From positions 1 through 19,760 of the forward strand of contig JAEYUG010000056.1 in the NCBI GenBank assembly GCA_023432805.1: a DNA stretch of 19,760 bases, written 5' to 3'. The translations under genes and the position numbers were made by a program. Shown in pieces: positions 15,456 through 19,760 of this stretch; the stretch's first letter is position 1, and every line of letters starts with the position of its first letter. The notes beneath the pieces are model-generated. The model was given only the letters and a program-made list of their open reading frames with translations, was not told where the DNA came from and ran no database searches. Origin of the DNA: Bacteroidota bacterium (lineage in GTDB: Bacteria > Bacteroidota > Ignavibacteria > SZUA-365).

Positions 15456-18092
15456 CTACTGCGCAAACCCCTGCATGTGCGCCCAGATCGTCGTGATGTG
15501 ACGCACATAGGCGAACGTCGCATTGTCGGCGTCCATCGACCAGAGCCAGCTGCCGAGCGCGATCACAAGCAGTGTGAACCCGACAATGTAGAAGTGCATG
15601 GGACGAAGATCCAGCACGATGGCGGCACCCTTGAGAAGGCGGGAAACAAGCCAGATCTGAAACCCGATCCACACCAGCACGGCCGCAACCTCGAAGGCCG
15701 CGACTCCCATGATGCGGTAAAGCACCATGCCGAACGGCGCGAGAATCGCCATCGGCAGCACCGACCACATCGTCGCACTGTACGCGTCGAACATCAGCAC
15801 CGTGCGCTTGGTCAGAAATGCGAGACCCCGAAGCACCAAGCTCAGCAGCGCCAGGACGAGAAACATCAGCAACGTCGTCAGCGCAATGTTTGCTAGGGGA
15901 TTCCACGCGGCGTAATTCACCCACTGCTTGAGCCACACCGGTGTGACGAACTGCGTGATGAGAAGATCCACGTAGTAGTTCGTCCGCCAGAAGTACATCA
16001 GATTCGCCTGGAAGAGCGCGGCGGAGAGGGACCCGATCACCCCGACCATCGTCGTCTGGAAAATCGACAGCATTCGCTGGTCGCGTACATCGGTGAAGAA
16101 GTTGTGAGGGCGCAGAAATGAGCGCACCACATTCTCCCGGAAACGCCGAAACAGGTTGTACACCACCGCAAAAATGATGATCAGCAGGATCCCCATCACG
16201 ACAAAGGTCGCCGGATGCTGCTCGGTGTGATTGCCGATCGACAGCACAGGCGGCTTCTCATTGTTGAACCGCGCCTTCAACACGTCATACGCGAGGCGCT
16301 TCTGCCGCCATGCATCCACGATGCCGAACGTGGCGGTGTACTGCTGCACACGGTCGAAAGGCATCAAGGGATTGAGGACCGAGATGTCCGAAAACGCGGT
16401 GACGAAGAGTCCGCCATACTTCGCCTCGCGGACGACGGGATACAGTTCGAGATAGAACTGCGCCTGCGCGTCTATCGAATGGGGATCGCTGTACCCGCTG
16501 TAATTGCCGATCTCGACAGGATGATTGAGCGAAAGGATGAACACCGGCTTGCCGCTGATACTGCGGGCATCACTCTCCAGCTTTGCCCGTGCCTCGGCAC
16601 TGGAAGCCACGGGCACGTCAATTCCTGCGAAGTCAAGGGCGTCGGGCAATGCGTCGGGCAGACGCACATAGGACGCGTAATGCATGACGCCGGTGCGGTG
16701 CGCGACACCGCGCGTGACCCCGTCAACGTACGCTGCTACTCGCGCATCCCTGCCGTCGAGTCCCTGCCCCAGACCGATCGCGATGATACTGGGATGGTTC
16801 TGATCCCGCATCAGCAGTTCGCGCACGACATTGCGCGCAGTGGACTGCAGACTCGCCAACCCCAGCAGCGCCGAGGGCGTCTGGTAGAGTGGCAGATCCT
16901 GCAGGACCATCAACCCGTACTTATCGCACAGAGCATACAACAAGGGATGTGCCGCACCGCTTCGCACGCGCACTGCGTTGCTTCCCAGATTCTTGATCAT
17001 CAACACGTCCTGTTCGAGCTCGTCGAGCGACAGCGAACGACCATGACGAGGGGAATCCTCAAACCAGTTCACACCCTTGAGGAAGTACGGGGCGCCGTTG
17101 AGCCGCAACCCATTCGCATCCAGCGCCACCGAGCGGAAGCCGATCGTCTGATAGGATTCGTCCACGAGTACTCCCCCACTGCTCGTGCGCTGGCGCACCA
17201 GATAGAGGTAGGGCGTTTCAGGGCTCCAGACTCGGACAGAAGGAATACCGAAGGAGATGTCGACCGGCGTCAATCGATCAGACTCGACGGTCACGCGACG
17301 AACATCACTGCGAAACACGATGTCGCCGGTCTGCTGGTCCTCGATCTCAATGAAGTGATCGACAGGCGTGCGTCCGAAGGATGTGGGCATCCGCGCAGAA
17401 TCGTTGCCGAGACGGGTCACGGGACCAGAATTGAGCAATGCCTGGTATGTCACGGTCGCAGCCTTCCCATCACCGGATACTTCGGTGCGGATTGCGGTTT
17501 CCTGCACCCATACCGCACCATTGGCAGCGATGGCAATGTCGTGGATGATACCTCCGTACCGGGCGGGATTCCACGGCTGCTCGCGCAGGGGAATCGTTTC
17601 GCGAGCGTTCAGCACATTGGAGACGTCGACCGTGATCACATTGCGCCCGGCCTTGATGATCCCCTGTGAAATCTTCAGCGAGAACGAGGCATCCCCTGCA
17701 TGTTTGCCGACAAACTGGTCGTTTATTCGCACTTCGCAGGCATACGCGATGCTGAGCGCCACGAACTGGAAGACGGCACGGGCGGCCAGACGTGCATCCA
17801 CGGTGAATTCCTTGCGAAATATCACGCGGGAAGCGCCGGTGTATGACGATGGGACCGACACGGTATTCCATGCGTCCTCGTCTGGGACACGATATTGCCA
17901 TCGACCGTTCAGATCGATGATCGTGCGCGAGGGAGACGGCGCAAGCAATCCGAGTCCGGGATCGCGCGGCAAGGCACGCGCGGCTTCCTTGAAACGGAGC
18001 TGTGCGTGGAGTGATGTCGCCGACACAAGCCAGATACAGATGAAAAGAGCCGCGTGTCGCAGCCCGGCGGAGAATAGCATGCGGCTATCCAT
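15456..18092 (-). CDS. GH2-like pseudoglycosidase fused to a multi-helix membrane domain
   Basis: An 878-aa product. Signal peptide 1-30 (ends SLHA/QLRF). Residues ~57-200 form a GH2-type sugar-binding jelly roll (LNGRWQYRVPDEDAWNTVSVPSSY; W.P..YGGI.HD). An Ig-like sandwich covers ~204-320 and a TIM-barrel-like part ~325-600 (LNG.PYFLKGVNWFEDSP, NAVRVRSGAAHPLLYALCDKYGL). The motif that is normally HPSIIxWSLGNE reads HPSIIAIGLGQG, so the acid/base Glu is Gly444. The nucleophile position after KPVFIL is Ser521. The protein is therefore probably not a glycosidase. About six hydrophobic helices follow (roughly 628-650, 676-702, 732-757, 772-794, 795-818, 832-855), with loose resemblance to Yip1-type membrane domains. 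I infer an inner-membrane protein with a periplasmic carbohydrate- or polymer-sensing head. The gene lies 83 bases after rlmI and 148 bases before smc. Confidence 0.8.
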   Translation of the reverse strand: MDSRMLFSAGLRHAALFICIWLVSATSLHAQLRFKEAARALPRDPGLGLLAPSPSRTIIDLNGRWQYRVPDEDAWNTVSVPSSYTGASRVIFRKEFTVDARLAARAVFQFVALSIAYACEVRINDQFVGKHAGDASFSLKISQGIIKAGRNVITVDVSNVLNARETIPLREQPWNPARYGGIIHDIAIAANGAVWVQETAIRTEVSGDGKAATVTYQALLNSGPVTRLGNDSARMPTSFGRTPVDHFIEIEDQQTGDIVFRSDVRRVTVESDRLTPVDISFGIPSVRVWSPETPYLYLVRQRTSSGGVLVDESYQTIGFRSVALDANGLRLNGAPYFLKGVNWFEDSPRHGRSLSLDELEQDVLMIKNLGSNAVRVRSGAAHPLLYALCDKYGLMVLQDLPLYQTPSALLGLASLQSTARNVVRELLMRDQNHPSIIAIGLGQGLDGRDARVAAYVDGVTRGVAHRTGVMHYASYVRLPDALPDALDFAGIDVPVASSAEARAKLESDARSISGKPVFILSLNHPVEIGNYSGYSDPHSIDAQAQFYLELYPVVREAKYGGLFVTAFSDISVLNPLMPFDRVQQYTATFGIVDAWRQKRLAYDVLKARFNNEKPPVLSIGNHTEQHPATFVVMGILLIIIFAVVYNLFRRFRENVVRSFLRPHNFFTDVRDQRMLSIFQTTMVGVIGSLSAALFQANLMYFWRTNYYVDLLITQFVTPVWLKQWVNYAAWNPLANIALTTLLMFLVLALLSLVLRGLAFLTKRTVLMFDAYSATMWSVLPMAILAPFGMVLYRIMGVAAFEVAAVLVWIGFQIWLVSRLLKGAAIVLDLRPMHFYIVGFTLLVIALGSWLWSMDADNATFAYVRHITTIWAHMQGFAQ

Positions 18093-18175
18093 GAATCAAT
18101 CAGTTCGGTGGTCGAACATGCAAGCACGAAAAGTACGAAAGCACCCGCCAACCTCCAACTGCGCGAGGCGGCCGC

Positions 18176-19348
18176 TCATGTGGTCACGATTGCCGCGACA
18201 CAGCAGAGATACCGGGTTTCGGGCATCGCCAGCAGTATGGGATGGTCCGCTGCAGCACCGGCAATCCGCATGATGGTCAGACACCGCCCGGCTCGTGACG
18301 CAGCATCGCGCAACATCTCGAGAAACATCTCCTCCGATACGTGCTGCGAACAGGAACAGGTTACGAACCACCCCCCCGGCTTGACGAGCCCAAGCGTGCG
18401 CTCGTTCAGCTTGCGATAGCCCTTGAGTCCCGTAGCAAGATTCTTGCGGTTCTTGACAAAGGAGGGCGGATCAACCACGACGACATCATACGTCAATCCC
18501 GCAGCCAGTGCGCGATCTGCGAAATCGAAAGCATCTTCGTTAATAGTGTTGATAATTGACGTATCGTTTAGCTTCGCGTTTTCCTGCACACGCAGCAATG
18601 CAGAAGTGGAAAGATCGACCGCAGTCACTTCCAAAGCTCCTCCCCGCGCTGCATGAAGGGAGAATCCGCCATCATTGCAGAACAGATCCAGCACTGCAGC
18701 ATTGTGGGATATCTTCTCGACAAAGACCCTGTTCTCACGTTGATCCAGGAAGAACCCCGTTTTCTGGCCCTCGGCGAGGTCGATATCGTAGCGGATTCCG
18801 TCAATCTCTGCGTCGACGCGACCTGCCTCCCCATGCCAGACTTTCGTCCGCATCTCGAGTCCCTCATACGAACGCCAGACGGATCCGCTCCTCTCAATGA
18901 CGTTCACCACACCGCAATCCTCGACCAGCGTCCGTGCGGCGTGCGGAAGCATCTGATCACCTCCCGCCGAGAAGGATTCGATGACAGCCGCATCCCCATA
19001 ACGATCGATCACGAGTCCCGGCAAGCCATCCGACTCGCCGTAGACCATGCGCCAGGCGCCCTGGAATCCCAGACGGACCCGCCGCTCCTGAGCTTCAAGC
19101 ATTCTCCCACGGACAAAGGCGGGGAAATTCTCTATGCGGTCGCGGGAGAGCATGCGTCCTGCAATCAACGAATGCCGATTGTACGTTGCCGTCCCAAGCA
19201 GACGCCCCTCCGAGGCCCGGACCTCGACAAGACCTCCCTGCTGCGGATCTCCCTCCACCCGTGCGATCTCATTGGAGAACACCCAAAGATGTCCCCTTTG
19301 GATGCGACGCTCCTCCTTCGCCTTCAAAACAATCATGCCTGAAATCAT
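18176..19348 (-). CDS. rlmI: RlmI-type 23S rRNA (cytosine-C5) methyltransferase
   Basis: A 390-aa class I SAM-dependent methyltransferase of the COG1092 (RlmI/YccW) family, which makes 5-methylcytosine in 23S rRNA in the cytoplasm. A PUA-like RNA-binding domain covers about 1-85 (KAKEERRIQRGHLWVFSNEI). A central domain precedes the SAM-binding motif VLDLFCNDGGFSLHA (about 217-231) and the acidic VDLS strand. Motif IV reads VVVVDPPSFVKN (about 288-299), and the TCSCSQH motif (about 327-333) holds the cysteine expected for m5C catalysis. The start is ATG 19348, because GGAAGG lies 8 bases upstream; a longer GTG start at 19408 would run into the direct repeats, and ATG 19336 is also possible. 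The symbol is by family resemblance; the paralogous RlmK-type activity cannot be excluded. Confidence 0.9.
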   Translation of the reverse strand: MISGMIVLKAKEERRIQRGHLWVFSNEIARVEGDPQQGGLVEVRASEGRLLGTATYNRHSLIAGRMLSRDRIENFPAFVRGRMLEAQERRVRLGFQGAWRMVYGESDGLPGLVIDRYGDAAVIESFSAGGDQMLPHAARTLVEDCGVVNVIERSGSVWRSYEGLEMRTKVWHGEAGRVDAEIDGIRYDIDLAEGQKTGFFLDQRENRVFVEKISHNAAVLDLFCNDGGFSLHAARGGALEVTAVDLSTSALLRVQENAKLNDTSIINTINEDAFDFADRALAAGLTYDVVVVDPPSFVKNRKNLATGLKGYRKLNERTLGLVKPGGWFVTCSCSQHVSEEMFLEMLRDAASRAGRCLTIMRIAGAAADHPILLAMPETRYLCCVAAIVTT

Positions 19349-19356
19349 GCCCTTTA

Positions 19357-19362
19357 CCTTCC
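19357..19362 (-). promoter_or_regulatory. Ribosome binding site that decides the rlmI start
   Basis: On the minus strand GGAAGG lies 8 bases before ATG 19348. This favours that codon over the upstream in-frame GTG at 19408 and the ATG at 19336. Confidence 0.6.
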
Positions 19363-19395
19363 GTGAATGTTCCAATGCCGCAACATACACATTTC

Positions 19396-19430
19396 CCAGG
19401 CCATTCACCCTTTTACCAGTCCATTCACCC
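19396..19430. repeat. Pair of 15-bp direct repeats upstream of rlmI, possible operator
   Basis: CCAG(G/T)CCATTCACCC occurs at 19396-19410 and 19416-19430, with 14 of 15 bases identical. The 20-bp period is about two helical turns, so both copies face the same side of the DNA. They lie 48 to 82 bases before the rlmI start, in the promoter region, which is the usual place for a regulator binding site. The regulator is unknown. Confidence 0.6.
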
Positions 19431-19444
19431 CTTCATCGGTTGAG

Positions 19445-19460
19445 TGTTCCACGTGGAACA
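19445..19460. promoter_or_regulatory. parS: parS-like centromere site (ParB binding palindrome)
   Basis: TGTTCCACGTGGAACA is a perfect 16-bp palindrome. It matches the conserved bacterial chromosomal parS core (TGTTNCACGTGNAACA), including the central CACGTG and flanking GTT/AAC. ParB binds such sites, spreads, and recruits Smc near the replication origin. It lies in a non-coding gap, as expected, and smc itself is about 4 kb away. No parA or parB gene is in the window. Confidence 0.85.
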
Positions 19461-19760
19461 CCGCTCGAACAGGGACGCCGGCAGGCACCTAAGAAACACC
19501 GAAGCGCTCGCGCGCATCGAGCCGTGCCAGCCTCCACGTGTCGTATCGGTGCCGGAGTCATGCACCTCTCCCAACACACATGTCTGAACAGACGCCTCGA
19601 GCTTCCTGACTCCACCGCGAGGATAGCGAACAACCTTACCGACAGGACCATGTCTGAACAGCCGCCTCGAGCTTCCTGACTCCGCTGCGAGGTCAGCAGC
19701 GAACGAAGTGCAGCGGGATGATTGTGGAGGGACCTGGCATTGCAGGCAGCGGCGAAACTC
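19461..19760. other. Right-edge stretch without a convincing gene
   Basis: No open frame here has a family-like product, a start signal or codon use like the real genes. The stretch holds the 44-bp duplication (19579-19622 and 19649-19692) and a small hairpin (CGCTGC 19683-19688 with GCAGCG 19696-19701). An ATG at 19718 opens a frame that runs off the window edge after 14 codons; it is too short to judge. Confidence 0.5.
19579..19692. repeat. Imperfect 44-bp direct duplication, 70-bp period
   Basis: Positions 19579-19622 and 19649-19692 agree at 41 of 44 bases. Both begin CATGTCTGAACAG and continue through CGCCTCGAGCTTCCTGACTCC. Because the period is not a multiple of three, the copies do not keep one reading frame. 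The second copy is followed by a 6-bp hairpin whose left arm it partly supplies. This may be a dispersed intergenic repeat; I do not recognise the family. Confidence 0.75.

Noticed and set aside
16215..17669. 484-codon plus-strand open frame
   Set aside because: Antisense to the GH2-like gene, whose frame has a signal peptide, family motifs and membrane helices.
18371..18377. Run of seven C in rlmI as a frameshift or slippage site
   Set aside because: The reading frame is intact on both sides with conserved motifs (CSCSQH before and LDLFCNDGG upstream in the protein), so there is no sign of a shift.
19134..19679. 181-codon plus-strand open frame and its partner 19433-19651 on the minus strand
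   Set aside because: The first overlaps rlmI, crosses the parS-like site and ends in the duplicated repeat; the second covers the repeat and parS. Neither product looks like a protein family, and codon use differs from the real genes.
1..19760. Insertion sequences, phage genes, tRNA or rRNA
   Set aside because: No transposase, integrase, terminal inverted repeats with target duplications, or tRNA/rRNA sequence was seen on either strand.

Overview
The window is GC-rich DNA (about 60% by eye) from a Gram-negative bacterium. It carries outer-membrane beta-barrel-like proteins, large secreted multidomain proteins, a DUF4382-type lipoprotein and housekeeping genes. The Smc N-terminus (Walker A of the form GPNGCGKTN, followed by a long conserved LKDI..LFMDTG block) and the FN3 and carboxypeptidase-regulatory-like surface proteins suggest the Bacteroidota/Chlorobi/Ignavibacteria (FCB) group, possibly an Ignavibacteria- or Kapabacteria-like lineage. 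That placement is inference; no rRNA is present to test it. Most starts lack a strong Shine-Dalgarno, but three genes have a clear one, and I used these to correct the start.

Left part, plus strand (1-10210): a probable promoter leads into three genes, all apparently exported. They are a 579-aa beta-barrel-like protein, a giant ~2,026-aa surface protein (FN3-like segment, about five carboxypeptidase-regulatory-like beta-sandwiches, low-complexity Gly and Gln/Pro inserts, and a ~940-aa unrecognised beta-rich C-terminal half), and a 702-aa protein with about five FN3 domains. The last two overlap stop-to-start (TGATG), so they are probably translationally coupled. A perfect 18-bp hairpin at 10167-10206 closes the group and also serves the convergent minus-strand genes.

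Right part, minus strand (read from 19348 down to 10220): an RlmI-type 23S rRNA methyltransferase; an 878-aa GH2-like membrane protein in which both catalytic glutamates appear to be replaced, fused to about six membrane helices; full-length smc; a small outer-membrane protein; and a DUF4382 lipoprotein.

Right edge (19349-19760): a 412-bp stretch without a convincing gene. It holds two 15-bp direct repeats spaced 20 bp apart upstream of the methyltransferase gene, a perfect 16-bp parS-like palindrome (ParB binding site), and an imperfect 44-bp duplication with a 70-bp period. A parS site a few kilobases from smc suggests an origin-proximal chromosomal location.

The best candidates for undescribed biology are the three-gene surface cluster and the GH2-like pseudoenzyme/membrane fusion.
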